Assembly (NCBI GenBank): GCA_016873405.1
Contig: VGXH01000046.1
Location: 1-9,271 of the forward strand
Length of the DNA stretch: 9,271 bases
Reading direction: 5' to 3'
Source: a bacterium
GTDB taxonomy: Bacteria > Krumholzibacteriota > Krumholzibacteria > LZORAL124-64-63
The notes below the pieces were generated by a model that was given only the letters and a program-made list of their open reading frames with translations, was not told where the DNA came from and made no database searches. This document shows, in pieces, positions 1-7,056 of the stretch; within the stretch, counting starts at the first letter, position 1, and each line of letters opens with the position of its first letter. The translations under genes were made by a program, and so were the position numbers.

Positions 1-303
1 GAAGCGCTCCTGCATCAGCTGCAGGCCGAAGGCGTCGGCCGGCGAGTCGGTGCGCAGCGCGACCTCGCGCACCTGCAGGTGCGGCAGCCGCATGGCGCCG
101 GCCTCGCGGCGCCCGGCCGCGGCCTGCTCCTGCTGCGCCTGCGCCTGCAGGACCAGCGGGCTGCTGCGCAGGGCCAGCTCCACGGCGGCCGGCAGGGCCA
201 GCGTCCCGGTGGCGGCCTCGCCCGCCATGGCGGCCGGGCCAGAGCCCGCGACCGCCGCCAGCGCGAGCAGCGCCGCCAGCGCCCGTGATTCCGTTCTCTT
301 CAT
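1..303 (-). CDS. TolC-family outer-membrane efflux protein, N-terminal part (partial)
   Basis: The first 101 residues of a leftward gene that runs off the window edge. Residues 1 to about 29 form a signal peptide (MKRTES, an Ala/Leu-rich core, then PAAMAGEA). After it come LPAAVELALRSSP and the helical QAQAQQEQAAAGRREAGAM, typical of the start of the first TolC coiled-coil repeat. The end, with FGLQLMQERF, resembles the first-repeat segment of TolC proteins paired with RND or ABC pumps. TolC proteins are trimeric outer-membrane channels that export substrates delivered by an inner-membrane pump and an adaptor. The ATG at 303-301 is preceded by GGAAGG (311-316) at 7 nt. The gene diverges from an ArsR regulator and shares its promoter island, so I infer ArsR control. 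Adaptor and pump genes would be expected further left; substrate unknown. Confidence 0.85.
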   Translation of the reverse strand, partial: MKRTESRALAALLALAAVAGSGPAAMAGEAATGTLALPAAVELALRSSPLVLQAQAQQEQAAAGRREAGAMRLPHLQVREVALRTDSPADAFGLQLMQERF

Positions 304-390
304 GGTCCTACCTTCCGTCGTCAGGGGCCCGGGGCCGCGGCGCGCTCTTGCGCAGGCGACCCGTTCCGACCATATTTACTTCATGGCCCA

Positions 391-419
391 TTGACCATAT
401 GCACATAATCTAATATATT
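391..419 (+). promoter_or_regulatory. Rightward promoter for the arsR-chrA unit
   Basis: TTGACC (391-396) and TATATT (414-419) are separated by 17 nt. This is a strong sigma-70-type promoter in an otherwise very GC-rich stretch. The start is expected near 426, about 38 nt before the ArsR start codon. It is the exact mirror of the leftward promoter about the dyad centre between 415 and 416. Confidence 0.7.
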
Positions 420-424
420 AGATT
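407..424. promoter_or_regulatory. 18-bp perfect palindrome, probable ArsR-family operator
   Basis: The sequence AATCTAATATATTAGATT is perfectly self-complementary. It lies between the divergent TolC-family and ArsR-family genes and covers the -10 hexamers of both predicted promoters. Dimeric ArsR/SmtB repressors bind AT-rich dyads at or near their own promoters and are released by metal or thiol chemistry. Binding here would block RNA polymerase in both directions. The regulator assignment rests on position and symmetry only. Confidence 0.65.
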
Positions 425-440
425 TCATCGACGACGTCAA
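412..440 (-). promoter_or_regulatory. Leftward promoter for the TolC-family gene
   Basis: Read on the minus strand, TTGACG (440-435) is followed after 17 nt by TATATT (417-412). Both hexamers match the sigma-70 consensus at 5 of 6 positions with ideal spacing. The start would be near 405, giving a leader of about 100 nt before the TolC-family ATG. The -10 lies inside the 407-424 palindrome and overlaps the -10 of the rightward promoter. No transcript data are available, so this is a sequence-based call. Confidence 0.6.
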
Positions 441-464
441 GGGCTTCGGAAGGAGAAAAGCGCG

Positions 465-850
465 ATGTCCGGCAACGTGTTGAACGATAAGACCTTGGAG
501 CTGATCGCCGAACGCTTCCGGCTGCTCGGCGACCCGGTCCGGCTCCGCCTGTTGCAGACGCTCGAGGCGGGCGAGATGTCGGTGGCCGACCTGGTGACCG
601 CCACGGGCGCGGCCCAGGCCAGCGTTTCCAAGCACCTGCAGCTGCTGCTGCGCGGCGGCCTGGTGCAGCGGCGCCGGCAGGGCATGTTCGTCTACTACGC
701 GGTGGCCGACAGCCGCGTCTTCGAACTGTGCGACGTGGTCTGCGGCAGCCTGACCGAGTTCCTGGCGCGGGAGCTGGAGCAGCTGGGCGGCCACGCCGGA
801 CCGGACGGCGCGCCGCGGCAGCCAGGCGGCGCCGATCCCGAGAGGCCCGC

Positions 851-854
<4 letters not shown>
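465..854 (+). CDS. ArsR/SmtB-family winged-helix repressor
   Basis: A 129-residue DNA-binding repressor of typical family size. RFRLLGDPVRLRLLQTL (17-33) is the opening helix pair, SVADL (39-43) the next helix, QASVSKHLQLL (51-61) the recognition helix, and GLVQRRRQGMFVYYAV (65-80) the beta wing. The arsenic-site ELCVCDL-type motif is absent: the equivalent helix has no cysteine. The only cysteines are C89 and C93 in the C-terminal dimer helix (FELCDVVCGSL), a possible thiol or soft-metal sensing pair. The last 25 or so residues are Gly/Pro-rich and probably disordered. The ATG at 465 has GGAAGGAG (448-455) at 9 nt. Its stop overlaps the next gene's start. Likely represses itself, the ChrA gene and the divergent TolC gene. 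The inducer cannot be read from sequence. Confidence 0.9.
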
Positions 855-2032
<1,178 letters not shown>

Positions 2033-2040
2033 GACGAGGA

Positions 2041-2064
2041 CCGGGCTGTCCGCGCGCGGCCCGG
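2041..2064 (+). terminator. GC-rich hairpin after chrA (possible terminator)
   Basis: The arms 2041-2049 and 2056-2064 form a 9-bp stem that includes two G-U pairs, with a 6-nt loop, starting 8 nt after the ChrA stop. No T-run follows, so it is not a canonical intrinsic terminator. It sits just before the candidate -10 of the next gene, consistent with a boundary between units. Confidence 0.35.
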
Positions 2065-2070
2065 CTGCGG

Positions 2071-2076
2071 TACACT
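2071..2076 (+). promoter_or_regulatory. Candidate -10 element for the radical SAM gene (leaderless?)
   Basis: TACACT matches the -10 consensus at its key positions (TA...T) and ends 6 nt before the ATG at 2083. Transcription would then begin at or next to the start codon. No clear -35 is visible, and no Shine-Dalgarno sequence lies between it and the ATG, which fits a leaderless message. Confidence 0.4.
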
Positions 2077-2082
2077 CGCGCC

Positions 2083-3432
2083 ATGGACCGCCACGCCTTC
2101 CACCTGCTGGGCAAGCCCACGGGCGCCGTCTGCAACCTGGACTGCTCGTACTGCTTCTTCCTGTCGAAGGAGCAGCTCTACCCGGGCAGCCGGTTCCGCA
2201 TGGACGATGCCGTGCTGGAGGCCTGGGTGCGCCAGCTCCTGGATGCGCACCCCGACGGCGAGGTGGACCTGGCCTGGCAGGGCGGCGAGCCGACGCTGAT
2301 GGGCCTGCCGCACTTCGAGAAGGCCGTGGCCCTGGCCGAAGCCTGCCGTCGCCCGGGCCAGCGTGTACGGTATACGGTGCAAACCAACGCCACCCGCCTG
2401 GACGATGGCTGGGCCAAATTCTTTCGGGAGCACGACTTCCTAGTCGGCGTGAGCTTCGACGGCCCCCGCATCCTGCACGACCGGGGCCGGGTCAACAAGG
2501 GTGGCGCGGGCTCGTTCGACCAGGTCCGAGCGGGCTGGGATTGTCTCCAGAAGCAAGGCGTCGCCGTCAACATACTGTGTACCGTGCACGCCGATAACGC
2601 CGACCAGCCGCTGCCGATCTACCGCTTCTTCCGCGACGAGCTGGGCGCCCGACACCTGCAGTTCATCCCCGTGGTCGAGCGCGTGACAGAGGACGGTGCC
2701 GACCGCGCCGCCGACGGCTGGGGCACCGGCGGCAAGGCGCCCCGCTCTCTGTACACACAGGCAGGCCACCGCGCCGCGCCGCGTTCGGTGAGCGGCGCGG
2801 CCTGGGGCCGGTTCCTGATCGCTGTCTTCGACGAGTGGCTGCGGCACGACATCGGCGATGTCTTCGTGCAGGCCTTCGACGTGGCGCTGGCGGCGAAATT
2901 CGGCCGCCACGAACTGTGCATTCATGCGCCGACCTGCGGCAACGCGTTGGCGCTCGAGCACAACGGCGACCTCTACAGCTGCGACCACTACGTGGAGCCT
3001 GGGCACCGGCTGGGCAACATCCTGCAGGCACCGCTGGGCGAGCTGGTCACCGGTGAGACCCAGCGCGCGTTCGGCCGCGCCAAGCAGGACGCGCTGCCGG
3101 GGCAGTGCCGCCGCTGCGACGTGCTGGCGCTCTGCCAGGGCGGCTGCCCGAAGGATCGCTTCGCCCTGACGCCCGAGGGCGAGCCCGGCCTGAACCACCT
3201 CTGCGAGGGCTACCTCGCGTTCTTCCGGCACCTCGACCCCTGGCTGGAGTTCATGGCCCGTGAGCTGCGCGACGGACGCCCCCCCGCGAACGCGGGCCGC
3301 GAGGCGGCGAAGCGCGACGCGATGCTGGCCCAGGCCGTGGCGCGCGCCGGGCGCAACGAGCCCTGCCCGTGCGGCAGCGGACGCAAGACCAAGCATTGCC
3401 ATGGCGGCGGGCCGGGCGCGGCTTCGTTGTGA
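2083..3432 (+). CDS. Anaerobic sulfatase-maturating enzyme-type radical SAM/SPASM protein with SEC-C tail
   Basis: A 449-residue cytoplasmic iron-sulfur enzyme. Enzymes of this type oxidise a Cys or Ser of a sulfatase to formylglycine. The SAM-cluster motif is C17-x3-C21-x2-C24 and the SAM-binding motif is WQGGEPT (65-71). The SPASM domain has C279, C285, C300, C342, C345, C351, C355 and C374, whose spacing agrees with that recalled for characterised anSMEs, to within one residue at the last gap. D301 in YSCDHYV matches the proposed catalytic aspartate. A SEC-C zinc motif ends the protein (RNEPCPCGSGRKTKHCHGG, C428, C430, C439, H440) and is probably for partner binding. The start at 2083 is set by the conserved N-terminus; the frame extends upstream only inside ChrA. 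There is no Shine-Dalgarno sequence. No sulfatase is in the window, so another peptide substrate is possible. Confidence 0.88.
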   Translation: MDRHAFHLLGKPTGAVCNLDCSYCFFLSKEQLYPGSRFRMDDAVLEAWVRQLLDAHPDGEVDLAWQGGEPTLMGLPHFEKAVALAEACRRPGQRVRYTVQTNATRLDDGWAKFFREHDFLVGVSFDGPRILHDRGRVNKGGAGSFDQVRAGWDCLQKQGVAVNILCTVHADNADQPLPIYRFFRDELGARHLQFIPVVERVTEDGADRAADGWGTGGKAPRSLYTQAGHRAAPRSVSGAAWGRFLIAVFDEWLRHDIGDVFVQAFDVALAAKFGRHELCIHAPTCGNALALEHNGDLYSCDHYVEPGHRLGNILQAPLGELVTGETQRAFGRAKQDALPGQCRRCDVLALCQGGCPKDRFALTPEGEPGLNHLCEGYLAFFRHLDPWLEFMARELRDGRPPANAGREAAKRDAMLAQAVARAGRNEPCPCGSGRKTKHCHGGGPGAASL

Positions 3433-3455
3433 GATGAGAGCCTCGCTGTTATGCT
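3427..3455 (+). promoter_or_regulatory. Candidate promoter for the beta-barrel gene
   Basis: TTGTGA (3427-3432) and TATGCT (3450-3455) are separated by 17 nt; each matches the sigma-70 consensus at 4 of 6. The -35 overlaps the last codons and stop of the radical SAM gene. It would give a leader of about 85 nt before the ATG at 3549. I see no other strong signal in the 116-bp gap. Confidence 0.4.
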
Positions 3456-3548
3456 GGGCCGGACAGGCACGGGGGCGACCACTCGCGACGCCGCCCTCCG
3501 CAGACCGACCTCCGCGAGCGCGGACGACCACAAAGGAGTCGACCACCC

Positions 3549-4034
3549 ATGAAGAGGATCTTGCTGTGCGCCCTGGCCGCCATGGCGCTGACCGCCGGCG
3601 CCGCCGGCGCCGCCGGCGCCCAGACGACCTGGGGCCTGCGCGGCGGCCTGACGATCGACCCGGACCAGGTGCACCTGGGCGCACACTTGAACGCCGGCGA
3701 GCTGTTCAACGACGGCTGGTTCATCCCCAACGTGGAGATCGGCTTCGGGGACGATCTGACTCTGGTCGCCCTGAATCCCGAGCTGGTCTACAAGTTCGAC
3801 CGGCGCAACCGCTCGCACTGGGGCTTCTACGTGGGCGGCGGCCTGGGCCTGAACTTCTACACCTGGGACGACCAAGGCGGCCCCGGCGACAACTCCGAAA
3901 CCGAGGTGGGCGTGAACTTCCTGGGCGGCATGAGCCGCCGGCTCTCGGCCGGGAACGAGCTGTTCCTGGAAGTGAAGCTCGGCGCGGCCGACTCGCCTGA
4001 CGTCAAGTTCACGGTCGGGTTCGATTTCCGGTAG
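3549..4034 (+). CDS. Small secreted outer-membrane beta-barrel-like protein
   Basis: A 161-residue predicted outer-membrane protein of unknown function. It begins MKRILLCALAAMALTAG followed by three Ala-Gly-Ala units, with a likely signal-peptidase cut after AGA (residue 24, before QTTWG). The mature 137 residues show alternating hydrophobic/polar strands such as WGLRGGLTID, FIPNVEIGF, LVALNPELVYKF, HWGFYVGGGLGLNFYTW, EVGVNFLGGMSRRL and LFLEVKLG. It ends with an aromatic-rich strand (VKFTVGFDFR). Size and pattern fit an eight-strand barrel of the broad OmpA/OmpW-like or PF13505 type. AAAGGAG (3532-3538) lies 10 nt before the ATG. It stands between the radical SAM gene and a membrane protein gene with no clear functional link. 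A periplasmic soluble beta protein is the alternative. Confidence 0.7.
   Translation: MKRILLCALAAMALTAGAAGAAGAQTTWGLRGGLTIDPDQVHLGAHLNAGELFNDGWFIPNVEIGFGDDLTLVALNPELVYKFDRRNRSHWGFYVGGGLGLNFYTWDDQGGPGDNSETEVGVNFLGGMSRRLSAGNELFLEVKLGAADSPDVKFTVGFDFR
3594..3620 (+). repeat. Three perfect 9-bp tandem repeats in a signal peptide
   Basis: Three exact GCCGGCGCC copies encode Ala-Gly-Ala three times (residues 16-24) at the C-terminal end of the barrel protein's signal peptide. Each unit supplies an A-x-A signal-peptidase site, so changes in copy number would keep frame and probably keep processing. Confidence 0.85.
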
Positions 4035-4048
4035 GCCGCGGCGCAGCG

Positions 4049-4054
4049 TATATT
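4049..4054 (+). promoter_or_regulatory. Candidate -10 element for the membrane-protein gene
   Basis: TATATT (5 of 6 to consensus) lies 15 nt after the barrel gene's stop in a GC-rich background. The start would fall near 4061. Only weak -35 candidates (TTCCGG or TTTCCG around 4025-4031) are present. Confidence 0.4.
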
Positions 4055-4060
4055 CGAAGC

Positions 4061-4085
4061 CGGGGGCGCCAGGGCGGCGCCCCCG
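4061..4085 (+). other. Strong GC hairpin between the barrel and membrane-protein genes
   Basis: Perfect 10-bp arms at 4061-4070 and 4076-4085 (core GGGGGCGCC / GGCGCCCCC) enclose the 5-nt loop AGGGC. It could end the barrel transcript, but no T-run follows. If the -10 at 4049-4054 is used, it would instead form the very 5' end of the downstream mRNA and protect it. The ribosome site (4096-4102) lies outside the stem. Confidence 0.6.
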
Positions 4086-4109
4086 CTTCCGCGCCAGGGA
4101 GGCTTCCTC

Positions 4110-4661
4110 ATGCGTCGCGTCTTCGGCTTGATGGACACCGCTACCGCCCGGCGCCTGGCGCGGCCGCTGACCGTGCTGGCGCTGGCGCTCTACGCCGCCA
4201 CATCGGCGCTGGACTTCGTGCACGGCACCATCCGCCTGCTGGCGATCAGGTTCTCGCGCGAGCTGAACCTGCTCGAGTTCCTGCGCCACGTCGCCGACAA
4301 GCAGCCGTTGTTGAACGTCGTCCTGGTGAACACCGTGCTCGTCGTGTTGCCCCTGTTGCTGCTGCTGGCGGCGTTGCTTGCCGCCTGGCTGCCGCCGCGC
4401 GCGCAGCCGGCGCCCTTGCGCGCGACCATCCGCTGGCTGCGCTGGCGGGGCTGGATGATCGCCGCGCTGGGCATCGTGTTCGTGCTGGGGCTGCGCGCGG
4501 CCGCCAGCGCCACCGGCGGACCCCAACTCAAGCTGCTGCCGGGCGGCTGGTGCTTCTGTGTCGCGCTGGGGGTGGCCGCCCTCTCGCTGAGCGCAGCGGC
4601 GCCGCAGCGCGGCGAGGGCGAGACGCGGCGACGGGCGGCCGCGGCCGGGAGCGCGGCGTGA
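4110..4661 (+). CDS. Four-helix inner-membrane protein of unknown function
   Basis: A 183-residue protein I do not recognise. Four hydrophobic segments are visible: about 19-36, 67-93 (very Leu/Val-rich), 113-131 and 145-163. The first hydrophilic stretch (about 40-66, with FSRELNLLEFLRHVADKQ) may form an amphipathic helix. The second linker (94-112) is Arg/Trp-rich (IRWLRWRGW), and the C-tail is Arg/Ala-rich; both basic parts suggest cytoplasmic placement. No catalytic motif is evident. AGGGAGG (4096-4102) sits 7 nt before the ATG. Its stop overlaps a possible short ORF as GTGA. Context gives no clear role. Confidence 0.7.
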   Translation: MRRVFGLMDTATARRLARPLTVLALALYAATSALDFVHGTIRLLAIRFSRELNLLEFLRHVADKQPLLNVVLVNTVLVVLPLLLLLAALLAAWLPPRAQPAPLRATIRWLRWRGWMIAALGIVFVLGLRAAASATGGPQLKLLPGGWCFCVALGVAALSLSAAAPQRGEGETRRRAAAAGSAA

Positions 4662-4798
4662 GCACACCGGACGGTCTGCTGCCGAAGCGCACGCGCTGCG
4701 TCCTGGGCGATCGCGTGGCGGCGTTCCGGCAGTTCGCCGCGGCGTGCTGTGCGGGTGCGTCCTGCTACGTCAAGCGGGTCGGCGACGACGGACGTTAG
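4658..4798 (+). CDS. Possible 46-residue cysteine-containing small protein
   Basis: A short frame starting with GTG overlaps the stop of the membrane-protein gene (GTGA). It is preceded by GGGAG (4647-4651) at 6 nt, the arrangement also seen at the arsR-chrA and binding-protein/kinase junctions. The product begins MSTPDGLLPKRTRC and has four cysteines, including AACCAGASC, with no recognisable domain. Its TAG (4796-4798) overlaps the converging kinase stop. Chance open frames of this length are common at this G+C, so this may only be the 3' untranslated part of the upstream message. Confidence 0.3.
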   Translation: MSTPDGLLPKRTRCVLGDRVAAFRQFAAACCAGASCYVKRVGDDGR

Positions 4799-7056
4799 CG
4801 CGGCGCGGTCACTGCGCGTCGCGCCGGCGCCAGTTGCTCGAGCGTCGCGCGCAGCTCGCGGCTGTTGAGCGGCTTGGACACGTGGACGTCGATGCCGGCC
4901 TGGCGGCAGGCCTCCTGATCCTCCGGCATGGCGCGCGCGGTCAGCGCCACCAGCGGCCACCGCGGCGCGCCCCCGGCCGCTTCGTGCTCACGCCAACGGT
5001 GGGCCACATCGATGCCGTCCAGGACCGGCATTTGCAGATCCAGCAGGGCCAGGTCGAAACAGTCGGTGTGCAAGGCGTTCAGCGCCTGCTCTCCGTCCTC
5101 GGTCAGGGTCACGTCGTGGCCCCACTTGCGCAGGAGGGAGATGATGAGTTCCTGGTTGACCGGATTGTCCTCGGCCACCAGCAGGCGCATCGGCGCCGTG
5201 GTCGGCGCCGGCGGCAAGGCGCGGCGGCCGGGCTTCGTCATCGGCACCGCGGCCGCGCCGACCACCGGCAGCTCCAGCGTCAGAGTGAAGCGGCTGCCGG
5301 ACCCCTCCTCGCTTTCGAGCCGGATCCGGCCGTTCATCATCGCCGCCAGGCGCCGGCAGATGTGCAGGCCCAGGCCCGTGCCGCCATAGCGGCGCGTGTG
5401 CGAGGCATCGGCCTGCTGGAAGGCCTCGAAGATGACCTCGCGCTTGCCGGCGGGAATGCCGATGCCGGTGTCGTGCACGGTGAACTCGACGCGCTGGCGG
5501 CGGTCGGTCGCGTAGACCACACATGCGCGCAGCCCCACCGCGCCGGCGGCCGTGAACTTGAGTGCGTTGCCCAGCAGGTTCACCAGGACCTGGCGCAGAC
5601 GGCCCGGGTCGCCGACCAGCCGTGGCGCCAGCGCTTCATCGACTTCCCAGTCCAGCCGCAGGCCGCGCGCGGCGACCGTGGCGACGAAGGCGCGGCGGAT
5701 GCTCTCCAGCTCGGCGTGGGGCTCGAACTCGATCGCCTCGAGGCGCATCTCGCCCGCCTCGATCGCCGACACGTCCAGGACGTCGTTGATCACCGCCAGC
5801 AGGGACCGGCTCGATTCCAGCGCGATCTCCAGCTGCTCGCGCTGCTCCGGCTGCAGCTCTCCCTCCAGCACCAGTTCGGTCATGCCCATCACGCCGTTGA
5901 GCGGCGTGCGGATCTCGTGCGACATGTTCGCCAGGAACTGGCTCTTGGCGCGGTTGGCGGCCTCGGCGGCGTCGCGCGCCTGGACCAGGTCGCACTCGGC
6001 CTCGCGCCTCCGTTCGATCTCGCGCTCAAGCTCCTGCTGACGCGCCACCAGATCGAGCGCGTGCGCGGCCTCGGCCTCCAGGCGAGCGGCCAGCGCCTGC
6101 GAACGGAGCTGCCCCCGCCAGGCCAGGCCCGACAGCCCCATCAGCACGCCGGCCAGCGCGACCAGGCCCCACAGGAACGCCCGCGGGTCGCCGGCCAACG
6201 GGCCCTCGACCACGCTCGCGCGCGTGACGACCAGCGGGTAGTGCGCCGCGCGCGACGAACTCAGCAGACGCGGACGCTCGCCCCGCCCGTCGCCGGTGAT
6301 CAGCGCCGTCGCGCCCGGGGGCGGCGGCGCGTGGCCGTCGTCCCGGACCGCCGCGGGATCCGGACCCAACGAACGCTGTTCCCACGCCAGCCACAGTTTC
6401 GCGTCGGTCGGACGCCAGCCGCCCTGCAGCTGGGCCAGCAGCGTCGTCGCCGGCACGAACGCCAGCAGCCAGCCTTCGTGGCGACCCAACACCCGGCACT
6501 CGGACGCCAGCACGATGCTGTCGGCGTCCTCCAGATACGAGGCCGCGGCAGCGCGCGCCGTCGAGTCGCCCGGCGCCGGCGCGGTCCAGCTATCGTCGAG
6601 CAGCGCGCCTGGGTCGCGACGCGGCGCGCGCGAGTCGAGGACCACGCGGCCGTCCGCGTCCACCAGCACCAGACGCGCGAAAACGGGCTCGCCGCCGGGC
6701 AGCCGGCGCGCCAGCCGGCGATCGAACTCCATCTCCAGGTCCAGCAGGTTGATGCGCAGGCCGTATTCGAGCGTCAAGCCCAGCGCCGCGTTCTCGAACC
6801 AGGCGCTGACCTCGCGCCGATCCGCGAGCTCGGACACCTCCGCCTGCAGGCCGGACAGGAAGTGGTCCAGCGAGGTGCCCAGCGCGGTCGTGTGCGCCAG
6901 CTCGTCGCGCTCGCGCGCCGCCCGCTGGACCTGAAGGCCGGAGTAGAAGCCGTGGAGCAGGTAGGCGACCAGCAACACGGCGGGCAGCCCGACGCCGGCG
7001 GGCGCAAGCCACGGCCGCCGAAGAGCCCCGCGCGGGTTGCCGATCCGCGTCGTCAC
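4795..7056 (-). CDS. Membrane-bound hybrid sensor histidine kinase with C-terminal receiver
   Basis: A 753-residue hybrid kinase. A membrane segment (about 16-36), an extracytoplasmic domain of about 255 residues (37-292, dCache-like in layout, with FARLVLVDADGRVVLDSR and YPLVVTRASV), a second membrane segment (293-313) and a coiled coil (316-368) lead to HisKA with the phospho-accepting H380 (SHEIRTPLNGV). HATPase motifs follow: N-box NLLGNALKF (493-501), DTGIGIP (529-535), F-box (543-546), GGTGLGL (558-564). The receiver (about 623-743) has E629/D630, phospho-acceptor D673 (LLDLQMP), T706 and K728. All catalytic residues are present. The GTG start at 7056 overlaps the binding-protein stop as GTGA; the frame is open further upstream, but only inside that gene. 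No Hpt or output regulator is in the window, so the next phosphorelay step is elsewhere. It very likely senses the binding protein's ligand state. Confidence 0.92.
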   Translation of the reverse strand: MTTRIGNPRGALRRPWLAPAGVGLPAVLLVAYLLHGFYSGLQVQRAARERDELAHTTALGTSLDHFLSGLQAEVSELADRREVSAWFENAALGLTLEYGLRINLLDLEMEFDRRLARRLPGGEPVFARLVLVDADGRVVLDSRAPRRDPGALLDDSWTAPAPGDSTARAAAASYLEDADSIVLASECRVLGRHEGWLLAFVPATTLLAQLQGGWRPTDAKLWLAWEQRSLGPDPAAVRDDGHAPPPPGATALITGDGRGERPRLLSSSRAAHYPLVVTRASVVEGPLAGDPRAFLWGLVALAGVLMGLSGLAWRGQLRSQALAARLEAEAAHALDLVARQQELEREIERRREAECDLVQARDAAEAANRAKSQFLANMSHEIRTPLNGVMGMTELVLEGELQPEQREQLEIALESSRSLLAVINDVLDVSAIEAGEMRLEAIEFEPHAELESIRRAFVATVAARGLRLDWEVDEALAPRLVGDPGRLRQVLVNLLGNALKFTAAGAVGLRACVVYATDRRQRVEFTVHDTGIGIPAGKREVIFEAFQQADASHTRRYGGTGLGLHICRRLAAMMNGRIRLESEEGSGSRFTLTLELPVVGAAAVPMTKPGRRALPPAPTTAPMRLLVAEDNPVNQELIISLLRKWGHDVTLTEDGEQALNALHTDCFDLALLDLQMPVLDGIDVAHRWREHEAAGGAPRWPLVALTARAMPEDQEACRQAGIDVHVSKPLNSRELRATLEQLAPARRAVTAPR

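Noticed and set aside
728..850. Upstream extension of the ChrA frame
   Set aside because: It lies within the ArsR gene, encodes Arg/Ala/Gly-rich sequence unlike any transporter N-terminus, and the ATG at 851 gives the expected ChrA start.
3210..4667. Leftward open frame of 485 codons opposite three rightward genes
   Set aside because: Low-complexity Gln/Arg/Ala/Gly composition with no domain, as expected from the reverse strand of GC-rich coding DNA.
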